Shown here one piece after another: positions 1 through 12,701 of a stretch of DNA of 64,000 nt. Within the stretch, counting starts at the first letter, position 1. Each line of letters begins with the position of its first letter. A program made the translations under genes and the position numbers. The notes under the pieces were generated by a model. It searched no databases. It saw nothing but the letters and a program-made list of their open reading frames with translations, and had not been told where the DNA came from. This stretch comes from Micromussa lordhowensis. Its lineage: Eukaryota; Cnidaria; Anthozoa; Scleractinia; Lobophylliidae. Where the stretch lies: contig OZ026606.1 of assembly GCA_964020085.1 (NCBI GenBank), positions 4,057,423 to 4,121,422 of the forward strand. Reading direction: 5' to 3'.

Positions 1-384
1 CAGATACACGAAAGAAATCAGTGTTCAACTAGGAAACTTAGAAAACTGCACTCTCGACCGCTCAGCAACAAAAATTGCAACCTCTGGCCACAATCGGTTT
101 TTTTAGCATGCGTAGAGTATTCGTAGAGTATTGGTTGAGTGTGTCTAGGACATCCGTCTGTGGTGTTTGACGGGCTCAGTGGTCGCTATTCTTGGTACTG
201 ACCTAAAGTATGGCAGCCCCTGGGAACTACAATGAGAAACTGACTGCATCTTCGCCGGAGAAACTTGAAAGCGGAGGTTTCACTTTGAAAACGCATCAAA
301 TGTGTTCCGTCTGCACTACGCCGGAGTTGAAAACGGATCAAATATGTTCCGTCCACACCATTCAGGAGAAATTTGAAAGCGCAA
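1..384. repeat. degenerate tandem repeat, about 42 bp units
   Basis: From about 250 to 384 a unit beginning TTGAAAACGSATCAAA and continuing with a TGTTCCGTC core occurs twice (285-326 and 327-about 370). Partial TTGAAAGCG units flank it on both sides. The two overlapping ORFs here, one per strand, are explained by the repeat and not by a gene. It is probably part of a dispersed mobile repeat whose ends I could not define. Nothing else is recognisable in 1-250. Confidence 0.5.
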
Positions 385-2663
385 CGATAATCGGTCATTT
401 TGGATTTGTGCTTGAAAAAATCTACCGCATTATCAAAATCGATTTAACTTTTATGATTTTGTCAGTAGAATTTGTGAGAAAAATACACCGATGTTAAAAG
501 TTGTATGAGGCGCTGTAGTCTCGTATTTTCTAAAATTTATAACTTAAACTCACAAGTAAAACTGAAATGTATATACTCCCGGCCTAGATACTGTAGATGA
601 GTACGAAATTTACGCAACAATTAATAATCGTTCAAAGTTTATCAGAGATCGTCTGTTTCCGTTTGTTTAATGGAAATGAAGTCAGAAGACAGATTAAATG
701 TTTCACGGAAATGATCCTGTCTTTCACGCTTCCTTCATTGACCTGCTTCATTCTTATCTTTGCAACCAGAGGAAAAATTCACCTTGGGAAAATATTAAAA
801 CTAATCTCTTAATAATGCGCCGATGGTTAGCTGCAAGGTCACGCGATTAAAGGAGACATTAATGGCTATTAATGAGATTAAGCGCGATGTTTAAGGCGAA
901 CGACAAAAATGACCTCTGATTTTGTGTTCTTTTCTTCTGATCCTTAAGCAAATCACACGAAAATAGAAAAACGACTCCTACCTCCTACTTCACCGCAAAT
1001 ACAAGCATTTTCACTCTACTGTCAAACAGCTGAAGACAGAAAGCAATTTATTTCAGTTTTACAGTTTGCAGTAAACTCCATCCTTAACTTATCTATTAAT
1101 GACTTCCTCCTGACGTGAAGCTTAACCGGCAAAATTGAAAAGTTGAAGCTTGAAGTTGAAGCTTTCCATAGTGTTATTTACATTTCCGCTGAGCCAGAAG
1201 CTTCACCTCTCAGTCACACCAGTGGATCAGCACGTACTGATCCAAGTCAATTAGTTTAATTGCTATGAGTTAAGCTCCGTCCTTGAGTTACTGGAGACGT
1301 TGCTATCGACTCTTTCAATCTCAAGAGTGTCATATGGCAAATGACACTACAATTCAGATTATACTGAACCCGTGCTCTGAAAATAGGCCTTTGCACTAAA
1401 TACGGCCCCATCTCCCTCCACCTTCTCCCCCCTCAAGTGTTGAGCTTGTTTAGTTGCATATCGTTATGTTTAGAGAGAGTTTTACACGTGGAGTTCAGTT
1501 TCCACGTAGCTTGAATTTATTAACACAACTTACCTTCCAAATTAAAACCAAGCATTAAAACGCGATAGCCCTTTCGATCGTAAAAAAAATCCTTTTAATC
1601 AAATAAAAATCTAGTATTTGTTATCGAAATTTTACCTTCTGGTGTTTAAGACTTTGACACAGAGCTGGTCTTGTACCCTATCACAGTTTCGAGCAACCAT
1701 TTTAATGCCAAATGATGAAGAAAAAAGGTTATCGATCAAATTAGTAATCGGTAATTTTCTTTAGTTTTGTTGTTGCTATCTATGACATGCTTGTGGATCA
1801 CCTTTCAAATGCTGTGTCATGGCTTTGAACATGAATTCCCACTTTACATTGATTACAAGTGATATTAAAGTTTCTCATCCAATATTGGCCCCGTTATCAC
1901 AAGCACATTGTGGAAAATGATCTTAATCCCAGCTTTTTATTGCCCTATTCGGCGTTTATTACTTCCAAATGATTATCTGCTGTAACTGATTTGATGTACA
2001 GTGCTACCGTTGTACGAGTCTAATTAAGCGGTACACAGAAATTTAGACTAATCTGGAATTTGGAAATTTAGCATTTGACTCAGCTTGCGTAAGTCAGTCG
2101 CTGATTTCCATCTCCGTATGGTAGGCGGTGTTTTTTAAAAAAACAACATAAGAAGGTTTAATATAAATGACATACTATGTAATCAAGTTCTCATCCTTTC
2201 AGCTGTGAAATATTCTGGAGTAAGTAGCCTTTTTTAGCTGTATACGAAAGAGTGAATGGACTGAGAAAGACACGTGTTAAAGGTTTTATATACGATCCGC
2301 GCCAACTGGTTGAATGTTTGAAGGAAACTGTTATGGAGGATATAATTTTAGATAAATTGTTTTACAAAGGTAATTGTTACCTTTTCACTGTAGATTTAGC
2401 CGATTCATTTGCTGAAACTGGAGATGATTAGCCCACTGAATGCCGGTTCCAATCAATGCTTCACGTCTCTCGTGGAAAACTCTTTGCTTCAAGTTCAGAA
2501 GTCGTTTCTCGCCTCGATGCGTTTCTTATCAGGGAATTCTGTTTAAATATCAAGATCTACGGGGATTACCTTCAAACTTCTCATTACCTACTGGGTTAGT
2601 TATTGATTGATATGTGAAGAGCTCACTCACGGCCAATAAATTGTCATCATGCAATATCCACTT
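385..2663. other. intergenic, no gene recognised
   Basis: AT-rich sequence with only short ORFs and no domain-like protein, tRNA-like promoter box or clear inverted repeat that I could find. It could be intron of a gene outside the window or plain intergenic DNA. Confidence 0.4.
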
Positions 2664-2672
2664 ATGTCATTC

Positions 2673-3627
2673 GGCCAACTGGAAAACATGGACTGGACTC
2701 TGGACTGGACTCTGGACTGGACTGTGGACTGGACTCTGGACTGCACTTTGGACTAAACTTTAATAATCGAAGTTAATATTTAACTAATAATATTACGATT
2801 AACCATTTCTATTTAATTATTAACCAGCAGGGTAAACGTCCATAGACGAAAAATCTCACAATGCTGCCCAATAACTTTAAATCAAATCAAGCTACTATTA
2901 CGTGAATACTGTGACGACGATCGACGATATATTTTACGCGTGGGCTGTGTAAAGAATGTTAGGAATTACTACAATCGAACCAGATAGGACTATTAAACTA
3001 AGCACTTCAGTTGTTGACAGCGGAAAGTAACGTGTACAAACCCGGCCACTTATTACGCTTGGCTATGATCTCGTGAACTCTGTGAAAGTTGGAGTCATCA
3101 CGTTACAATGTAATGTCGCCACGCGATTCTATCTGGTGCGGAATGTAGTCCAAGTGTATAACTGGCCGCGTTTGTACACCTTACTTCCCGTTGTAAACAA
3201 TTGAAGTGCTTACTTTCGTAGTTCTATCTGGTTTAATTGTAGTAATAGTGCGCAAAGCGATCGCGCTTAACATATGGAATATATTGAATTGGACTACATT
3301 CTTAACATTCTTTCGACAGCGCACACAGAAGATATATCGTCGCCACAGTATTCACCTAAGAGCAGCTTGAGTTGACTAAAGTTAGTTTAGTCAAGTTGAC
3401 TAAAGTTAGTTTAGATTTTTCGTCTCTGTTCCTTTTAAAAAAATGCATTCTCAAAACGTGTCTATATAATAATTATATAGAAATGGTTAACCGTAATGTT
3501 ATTAGTTAAATATTAACTTCGATTATAAAGTTTAGTCCAAAGTGCAGTCGAGAGTCCAGTCCACAGTCCAGTCCAGAGTCCAGTCCAGGGTCCAGTCCAG
3601 GGTCCAGTCCATATTTTCCAGTTGGCC
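2673..3627. mobile_element. foldback DNA transposon (non-autonomous), 9 bp TSD
   Basis: The ends are GGCCAACTGG and CCAGTTGGCC. They are flanked on both sides by the same 9-mer ATGTCATTC (2664-2672 and 3628-3636), a target-site duplication. The inverted arms run almost to the centre. Each arm carries a subterminal array of CTGGACTGGACT-type units (about 2690-2755 and 3540-3610), then a stretch containing GTTAATATTTAACTAATA (arm copy TATTAGTTAAATATTAAC), and the match continues through about 2885-3060 against 3160-3365. There is no ORF. A 9 bp duplication is typical of Mutator-like elements and is also seen in Merlin; the superfamily is inference. Confidence 0.85.
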
Positions 3628-3636
3628 ATGTCATTC

Positions 3637-6600
3637 AAATTAAATATTTCATGACTTGATATCTTTAGTTTTATCTGTGAATGATCTCTACCACACAGGT
3701 CTCGTTGAAATGCCAGATTTTTATGACGGTGTAAAATTCAGGTCATTCTAGGGGTTGAACCAAGATAAATAACATGGTCATGTGAAGATTGCATTTCGAA
3801 TTTGCAAGCCAATTTCACCAGCATAACAAACTGCGATAAACGATACTGTAAATCAGGTTTTGTATAAACCAGATTTATATATCGAGTGTGTGTTGTATCT
3901 ATATCTATAAACCGCATTTTATCGCTACCACACCAATTTCGTCTTGTGGCCTTTGATTTGAGTACAATTAGTTTTACAATTAGGCGTGAAAAGTACACAA
4001 CAAAACCAGATGGGACACAATATAATTCCTTTTAGTTTGGAGAGAATGCTTTTACTTTAACAAAGAAAGAAGAAATGTAAAAGATGTTTTTAGGTGCTTA
4101 GGTCATCTCGTGATTGAGATTTTACGGTTTATCTATTTCTGCAATCTTTTACCCCCGCGATTTACAGATCAATTTACAAGGCATTGCTAAAATTATTATA
4201 AAAATAGATTGTTTACGTTTGAGATTCCTGTAATGCAAATTTATAGAATTCACTATGACAGAAGAGTGACTTTGATTCTAGCATTGAAACTAAAAATCTC
4301 TGACAAGGAACTTTGGACAACTAAATTGCAGAAACCTTTTGGTAAATTCAAACAATGTTTTTGTACAAGCTCAGCTTGGAGTCTGTTTCTCGGCAAAAAG
4401 CCTCGTCTTATCTGAAAATTTGGTTTTGGACGGAGTGGAAAAGCAAATATTAAGATGACGCAGCAATCTGTCTTGTTACGATATTCATAGAAGCTAATAT
4501 TGAGAGTAACAAAAACATTGTAATCACGAACATTCGCACTTATAAATTAGCATTAACTATTGGCTGACCTACTCTAACAAGAGGAAAAACCAAATGAGAT
4601 GTTTAAGTCTTCGAGTAAATAAAATAAGGAACACCATCTGTATTGTCTCTCTCTGACGCATGACAATCTCAATTAAATTTTCCTCACGTCTATCTTTTTT
4701 TCCAGTTGTTTTGTTACAAGTTACTATTGTCAGCCGAAGTGTCACAAATATTTCTTCATATGACGTAGTCGGATTCGAGAACTGCCGGAGTGTAAACCTT
4801 AGAACTGTCAACAGCCAACCTGTTTTTCTAAAGCATGGCAGAGGACAGCAATTTGCTGGCAATATATATGCGATGACTTTAGGAAGCTTTTTTCTCGATA
4901 ATAGCAGATCGTGTAACATCGTCGACGCGTCTTTGTCTCAAATTCGTACTTTTCACATTACGCCTCCGTTGTTTTGTTTTGTTTCAAAAGTAAATAAAAT
5001 TTCAAAAATATCGCAGAAGTAGAATTGGCAAACGTTAGCAAATTAAAAGACCAAATCTCGCTGTAGCAAGTCAAAACAGATTTTATGACCTACTTTTTTG
5101 CTAGTTTTTAAGGTCGAAACTAAGGGAGCGTTATATACTGCTGTCTCCAACGCGACCCAAGGTTTGACCAATATTTGGAAAACGCAGCTTCTATTATTTA
5201 ACTTGTGAAAACGTTTCAAATTGGTTTAAGATAAATAATAAAATACACTGATATGGAAATTGGAATCGTGATAACTAGACAATCTGTTGCTTGACAAAAG
5301 CTTGGTTTGTAAAGCCTTGAGCATAGTAAAAACAACAGGATATCAGAAGATTGCGCTCAGAAGTAAGGAACATCCACTTCAAATGAGTTTGACTGAATCA
5401 CAGCAAAGTGTTTTTCAATGCTTTTTCAAGTGATTAACGCCGGGCTATGTTTTAAGGATTAGTGTTTTGTCTCGTTTGACCAATATTTCTTAGTCTGCAA
5501 TGCAACATTGGCAGCTTGAAAGACTTAAGATATAAAAGTAAGATCTCTAAAGTTTTTGTTATGTTGGTGGTGTTGACAAAGAAAAATTAAAACTTACAAA
5601 GAACAACTTAATAACAATTCTCCTGAATGACTATATCATGATATACAAAAGTAAAACTATCCCGCTGATAGAAACACAAATCTCGTAAACCGCGAGACTA
5701 TTCTACACAGAATTGTTTGAATATAAAATTGTTTAACCCCATAAATCCAATTTTCAATAAAACACGAAGTACTAAAAGCTAGAGGCAAATATAAAAAAAA
5801 TCACGTTACCTCGACCATCCCTTTCCATGTTAAAATTCTAGCTGAGCGGACGAACATCGGAGGCTAAAAAGTTAACTTGTTTTCGTGAAAACGTGAATAT
5901 GTAATTACGAGACGACACGACAACTCCTCAGTTCTCTTAGAAACACGAAGTGCTTAATTACTCGACAAGCAGTTTCCTCGCTTGTGAATGGCCAGCTAAA
6001 CACAATAAAGGAATAAATACAGGAAATATACGTCAACGTGGTAAAACAAGAATTTAAAACCATGGAAAAGGGCAGCTATTTTCCTCAGCCGGACTGCCCC
6101 TACCTCTTAAAACAAAACAACTTCAGTACATTTTTGAATAGCTAGTTCTTTGAAGACTCATTCGGCTTTTCATTATAAACTGCAATATGGTAATTTGATT
6201 TGTGACAGACGTTTAATGGACAAGCCAACTTTGCACGTGTGCTTAGCTGTTGGTTTTATCACAGAATATTTATGTTTGCAATATTTATGTTTGTAATATT
6301 ACTAAGGAGGAAATAGAAACCTACCGAAAGCTACATCATTCCAGCGGTGTGCAGAGAATCTTACGTTGACCTTAAACCTAGATGCAATAATTTCTTACTA
6401 ACAGTTTACATTTATAGATGCCGCACTTTTATCGGGAAATGTTTCTAAATGTTTCATGCCGGCGGGAGAATGTCTCAATAATTGGTCTGATTTGATAGTT
6501 TCGATTGCGGTAAGGAAAAAATCTTCTCCCGTATATGCTATATTGCACGTTCCCGAATGACATGTCTTCTAAGAATAGTGTACTTTTAAATGCGTATGTC

Positions 6601-8350
6601 GTCAATATTATACATTTTTTCAACCAATCGACACTTTTATGGAGTGTGATCTAGATGTATAGCTAAGAGTAAATTAATTATAAAGCCGTAGAATATTGAA
6701 AGTGCTTAGGAGTTCACACGTACACAAGTACACACGCTACTACTGTGAGTCAGCATTCCGAAGCAAAATGATTTTCCGCTGATTCCGAATTCGAATCTGA
6801 GTAGAAAACTTCTGTTAATTTAAAATAGACATGTTCGCGTGTCCACGGAGTCGATATTTTCTAGGTGAATTCTAGAATAGCGAAATAAAGAAACTTGACA
6901 ATATTTGGAAGCCAGGAAATTCTTGGTAGGCATGTTATTAAGATTGAAAATGAACTAGCGGAAGTGTTTTGTCGATGGAATGCACTGAACTTAGGAGAAT
7001 AGCAGCTCACAAATCCCGGCGTGCAGTAACGTTTCCAGCGAAAAGTAGCGAGCGTTTCTCACGGACTATTTCAAACTATTTTCAGGGTTGACACTTACTA
7101 CTTACTATGTATAACAGTCGATTTAGAGATAATATTGGCCATGTGCTATTTTAAACTAGGACTATATATGCTCATATCAATAGTCATAAATCTAACACGA
7201 CCACTCTCGTCGTCACAAAGTATCTCAGACAAAAATGAGCGTTTTTAGTCACGAAATGTAGCACGAAAATTAAACATTGCTGATATATATAAAGACATAT
7301 AGAAAGACTATGATAAAGGGAAATCTCTATGCCGTAACAGTCACGATGTTGTAAATCTTTGTGGATTTGACAGATGTAAAAGCTTGTGTTCTTCATATTT
7401 CAACAATTAATTTTGTAACTGTGTGTTATTTATGAGCAAGCTATATTTCTTAATCATTTTTTATCATAGAACGAACGAATACCAGCTTAAGGGGACAAGG
7501 AAACAGCCATAATAGTTCACTAGTATAAAAAGTCTTCAAAATATTTAAAAAGTGTGTTTCTATCCATGCAAATCAAGACGCATTTTAACATCTCATTGCA
7601 ACTACAATTCAACTATAATTATCGCTTTTTCCTTCTTTCATTCAACCACCCGAATTGAAATTATCAGTCTATTTTTAGCAACAATGGAGCTGGATAATCA
7701 AGTTGCATTATAAGACATTAGTATTTCTTCTTTTCAAGAAAATGTCCCTAAATCGATCACGAGTAGGTATTCTATTCTAGGTAGTGAAGTCTAGGCAGCA
7801 GGGAAACTGATGTCGCAGTTAGTTAGACACACGCTATAGTTAACTACCTTATCTGATCTGCATTTATATTGTGTTGTACTTTTTCCGGTTTTAAAAGAAA
7901 CCTTTTATAGGGGTTAATTTTACTTCGTTGGTTTGACTTGAATTATCAACTCGACATGTATTTCTTCGGCTAAAATTAAAAAGAGGAAAAGTATTTGTTC
8001 GATGTTCGTTCGCCATTTTCAGTGATGATTTCAGTTTATGTATGGATGAAAACATAAACAATATGGCATGTGCTAAAGGCAAGACTTGAGGTACCTCTAA
8101 TTTACCTTTCTCACTGTACTGTTCAGCAACTTTAGAACCTTGCACTAATTCAGCCACATTTTCTTATCTTCACCAAAGTACATTCCGAGTAGTAGATTTC
8201 TTTGTGAAAGCAGTAATCCAAATAACTATAAATTTCTTACAATTAGGGCTGGGCAGAAAAATGAATTTGTTTTTCCGTGTTTAAATTTAGCTCGGAGGCC
8301 TGGATCCTGAGTATATTACCTGCTCTTCCTTTTTTATGATTGTCTCATTT
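3637..8350. other. intergenic, no gene recognised
   Basis: No supported gene. Two overlapping opposite-strand ORFs around 4569-5022 (116 and 120 codons) are the longest. They show no recognisable domain, and neither has supporting gene structure. The rest is AT-rich with short ORFs only. Confidence 0.4.
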
Positions 8351-8367
8351 TCATTTCCAAGCGTGAC

Positions 8368-8470
8368 TTTTTTTTTTTTTAAATACTTTAATTGCTTTTA
8401 CATTTTACACACACATAAAAAGCTGTACAAACACATAACAGTAACACTAGCACTAGTTACATTTCAAGTC
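8368..8470 (-). mobile_element. short poly(A)-tailed retroposon, 17 bp TSD
   Basis: The 17-mer TCATTTCCAAGCGTGAC occurs at 8351-8367 and again at 8471-8487. Between them lie 103 bp that begin with a run of 13 T. On the minus strand this reads as a short sequence ending in a poly(A) tail, flanked by a target-site duplication, which is the hallmark of LINE-machinery retroposition. No tRNA A or B box was seen in the body, so the parent (a SINE, a truncated LINE or a processed small RNA) is unknown. Confidence 0.75.
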
Positions 8471-8716
8471 TCATTTCCAAGCGTGACAAAAGCCTTTGCT
8501 CTAGAAAAGATGTCTATTTTTTACTCATCAATCAATGCAGTGCGGTAAATCTGACAATCCGTTTTAAAACTTTACAAGCGGGAAATCTGCTAATAAATAT
8601 TGCAGTGACACAACCTCTGGAAAATGCCTATGTCACACACTTAAAAAGTTTATATGCTCTGAGTCAACTGAAATACGTTTCTAAAAAGGAAACAACATTT
8701 TTCATTTTTACAAAAC

Positions 8717-8868
8717 ATGTCTCGACATTCCTATGTCATTCAAATTGTTAACGTGAATTTTATAGCGTAATTCTCAACGTAATCATGTATATAGTGAATT
8801 CAGTGAAAATTCAAATGTACAACCACCGAACATTTGCACCTGAGGATGACACAGGAATGTCGAAACAT
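8717..8868. repeat. inverted repeat, 23 bp arms
   Basis: The arms at 8717-8739 and 8846-8868 match in reverse complement at 21 of 23 positions; both contain GACATTCCT or its complement AGGAATGTC. The motif around CCTGAGGATGACACAGGAA followed by TGTCGAAAC resembles stem sequences at retroelement ends, but no coding part is present. An ORF at 8785-8985 runs through it and is not supported as a gene. Confidence 0.5.
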
Positions 8869-11800
8869 TTCCTTTTCAAAAATTGCTGTTACTCTGCTGT
8901 TTTTACGACCGTTTGGAAATGTGTTTCTCCTCACACTTCGTCCGAGCGAGCCAAGCTGTCACTAAAAAGCAAATCCGAACGATGAAGACAGAGCTTAAGC
9001 CAAAAACCACAAGACAAAGTAAAATACTAACTCGTTGATTTACCGAAAAGTATGCATTGATAATTTTTCTTTCCTAACTGAAGAGGTTTAAACTGATAAA
9101 TCAAAAGGTTCTCAAGACAACTTTAGAGGTCTGTCCAAATAATTAATTTATTCCATAACTGTCAAACTTCCACAAGCACATTGGCCTATTTTGATCGTCT
9201 CTGAGAAGGGCACAGACACACAGATGAGAATTTGCCACTCTTTACAGCGTTCTTAGCACTGTCAGTCGCTGACGACACAGGCGAGATATTGTAGCTAAAC
9301 GGAAGTTATTAAAAAATGTACAATTTAAGATGAAATTTAGATTGAATTCAACTGTAGGAGAAAAACACGTATTAGCCAAGCCGTTGTCACGGAAATCAAT
9401 GTTATTTTTTTTATTTATTTATTTTTTTTATTTAGCCGTGTCAGTTATACGAGTTAACTAAATATGGTACTGTAATTCAACTGTCAGTTTTCCAAGAATT
9501 TCAAAGAGGTGAAAAAAAGTTCTGTTTCGCGTTTAACTTTTGAATAATTGTACGTAGTTTGATGTTTACGACGCTGCAATGTATTATTCATTTTGGCTAA
9601 ACAAAAATAAAGTAATAATTTGAAGCCAGCTTTATATGCGTATGTGCTCTTATTAATCATAAATTTCTTCATACCACACAGCCACTTTGACAACGTTATG
9701 ACGTAATTCATCGTCAATAAAAGGACAGGCGCATGCGAATACATTATTTGCTCAGCAGTCATCGCGCTGTAACCCACTTCTCTCAGAAACATAATACTCT
9801 AACTGCCAGAAATGTGCTACAAGGCCCTTGTTTAGGGCCCTGTCATGGCCAATTTCAATTTGGTTTTTCCGTTAGTATTATTGCATGTGTGTTCTTAAAA
9901 GGTACCAAAGGCAAGTTGCCAGGCACCAGCATCAGAAACAGTGACGCGAGCGGTTATTCATTTCGAATAATTGTCAAAGTGACAAAAAACAGTCATTATG
10001 ATGCTGGCTCGTAATCGCCGCGTCTTCGTCTTCGTTCATCGAGCCGGCTGTCCATGAAAGCAGCAGAATTTCGAAAATAAACCCTTGACCTAAAAACGGT
10101 TTATATAAATTGGGATTCGTTTATGGCGAATGATTTGTGAGGAAGTTACAATCGGAATAATCAGTTGGTGTAGTCACGGAAAAAATAGTAAACGAAAGAT
10201 TGGATCACTTGTTCAGAGACTAGTATTTAATACGGGTGTTTCGTACATCTTCGGTTCTGGTGGTCGAACATGTTGGGTTGTTTTCTTGGATTAAAACGCG
10301 ACTATTGCCTGCAGTTCCGTCGCACAAATATAATTATAAATACATAAATAGTCTGACATTATTTTCTGTAATTATCTTGAAGAATTATTAGTCCTTGAGT
10401 ACAAATACCGAAAAAGGTGTCAAAATTAAGAAAAACGTGACTCTGACGAGTTACTCAGCGCTCAAGTGAGACGAATCGCACGTCCTACGCCAAGCTAGAA
10501 TCTCCGCGTCCACCCACTAATGTATCTTCAATTAGAGCTAAAATACTTGTCTCTTTGTTAGCAATTATGGCAAGGAAAAAAGGACTCAGTCCTTACTAAT
10601 GGTCTTTCCAAAGATAAAACGATTTGGGTGTTTGAGAGACCTTGTTCTTGTGACAGTTGTGAACAATGCTTATTAAATTAAAATATGTGCTATTCAGTTA
10701 ATGCCAAATTATACACCGAGAAGGTAAAGAGAAAAATCTATTGATTTATACCGCACGCCAATGAAAAAATATATCTGTATATTTTTCAACCTTGGCCCTT
10801 GAAAGGTTAAGCTCACACCGAAAAGACAAAAAAGGCGATAGAGGGACCAGCGATAAAATTGTTTGGAAGTAATTCGCCCATCCTTATATATTAGACACTA
10901 TTTTTCGAGCTACAATCTCAACCCAAAAACAACAGTAAATGTGAATAGGCAAGGTTTCGATTCTTCGGCAGAGAATCGTTAACTGCCCTTACAAAGAGTG
11001 TACAGACTGAAGTGAAAGTAACAAAATAACAATTATTTCGTGGTCTCTATATTAAGTAAGGTGTTCTCATGGCATAAGGTTGTGAAAAAGAAATTCCATT
11101 TTTCTTTGTAAAGAACAGTTAATCATCTTGTGCTCAAAAAAAATTAATTATCATCGTTTTTGACCAGTCACTCTTGAGCTGAATAAAAAGATTATTGTAG
11201 AGAAGCGCCTGGAGGAAATGATAAATAAAATAATGTTTTCAGTAGCAGCCATTGTTTTAACATGCATTTTGGTGATAAATATCGATATCACTGATGTCCA
11301 TCTAAAGAAATAGCTCTCATATAGTTATCAAAACAAGTATCATCTGGTAATAATCGACTTAATGGTCAGCGTATTGCTTGATTACTGTTATTCCTTTTTT
11401 TTCATTGCCACCCACGAAGCGAGACCTTTATCGATGATTGCATTGCGTTGTTTTATTCTTTTGGAATTCTTTAAACACTTGAAGCGAGGCATATCGAAAA
11501 AGTTGGAAAAAAGCGGGGACATAAGCTATAAACAAAAGTGTCATGAAAAAATCCAGTTAATTAAGCTCCCATGAAGTACACATAAAATCTCAGAATTATG
11601 CGTAGCTTGTCGATATTGTGAAATTGTGTTCATCTGTGTACCTTCTTTCCTTATTTATTTCTCTAAAAACGAGTTCAACTGCTATATAGATACAAACGAA
11701 CCTGAAGATTCAAAATGTTTGATTCCAATTCCCCCAAAACAAGACTATCGCCTCACATTGTTTGCGCTTCTGTGATGCAAACATCGCTCATAGCGGAACA

Positions 11801-12662
11801 CAAAGATCATCATGAAAATCTTTAGAGGTTATGACAAAATCCGATCTAGTTCAATATCAACTCCCTACCCAACTCACCAACACTCGGACTTTCAGAATCT
11901 GCCAATATTCCAAATGTTCTGAACGTGTGGAAAGCGCTCGTCTATGGATTACCAACTACACAATTATACATCCACTTTTAGCAGATATATTATCATAATA
12001 ATTACCTTGTTGACAATGCCTTTGCTCGATATTGTTCCTGGGTGGATTTAAAAGTGATTTTTTACCATCAATTTCTCTTGTGGAAAGTAAATAACATCAT
12101 TATTGTGTAACTCCAGATGGAAAAACATGTGTCGGTCTGTTTGAGAAAATTGAAGAGCATTGACCCGTGCATGCTATTTACATAAAAGTCTGTTCTTTTT
12201 CTACTTCTCGGGTATAATTAGGCTTAAAAATTTAATTAACCATTACAATAACATTTTCCGACTGTATGTGAGCTGTTATTTCCCAAGAGAATGTTTTCAC
12301 AGCCATCCAGTCGGATGCGGTTGTCTTGGGGAGGAGAGAGTGGAGGTATTCTTTGACATCGTGAGTTTGCTGGCCGGACATTCTCCAGTACACGTTTCAA
12401 GGTTTGATCGTTTAAAATGCGTATCCTCAGTTGTCGCATCGTTTAATTTAATAAGTTTTTGTTACTTTTCTTTTATTCGTATATGTTTGAATACAACGTT
12501 CCCATTAATTCATCAGTCTTGCAGAACCCTTTAAAAGCCTTAAAGACATGTATTTATTTCTGACCAGAAATCTTGAAATCCGATTGGAAAAACTAAAACA
12601 AGTAGAAATTTAACCCTTTTGAGGCGGAACTTCCCTGAAAAGATCATTTAAGAGAGTGAGAG
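8869..12662. other. intergenic, no gene recognised
   Basis: No supported gene. There is a low-complexity T-rich patch at about 9402-9435. An ORF of 93 codons at 9733-10014 and one of 124 codons at 12160-12534 have no recognisable domain and were not accepted. Confidence 0.4.
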
Positions 12663-12701
12663 CCCCCTCCCCCAACCCCCCTAACTTCCCAACCCCACCC
12701 C
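12663..12701 (-). repeat. G-quadruplex motif / polypyrimidine tract
   Basis: The plus strand shows six runs of three or more C (5, 5, 6, 3, 4 and 4) within 39 bp, separated by loops of 1-6 bases. On the minus strand this is a textbook intramolecular G-quadruplex pattern. No adjacent gene start was identified, so any regulatory role is unknown. Confidence 0.7.

Noticed and set aside
4569..5022. Overlapping ORFs of 116 (minus) and 120 (plus) codons
   Set aside because: They overlap each other antisense, are AT-rich and show no domain, signal peptide or splice context.
9733..10014. 93-codon plus-strand ORF
   Set aside because: No family motif; composition like surrounding noncoding sequence.
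12160..12534. 124-codon plus-strand ORF with hydrophobic stretches
   Set aside because: T-rich DNA gives Phe/Leu-rich translations by chance; no recognisable topology or homology.
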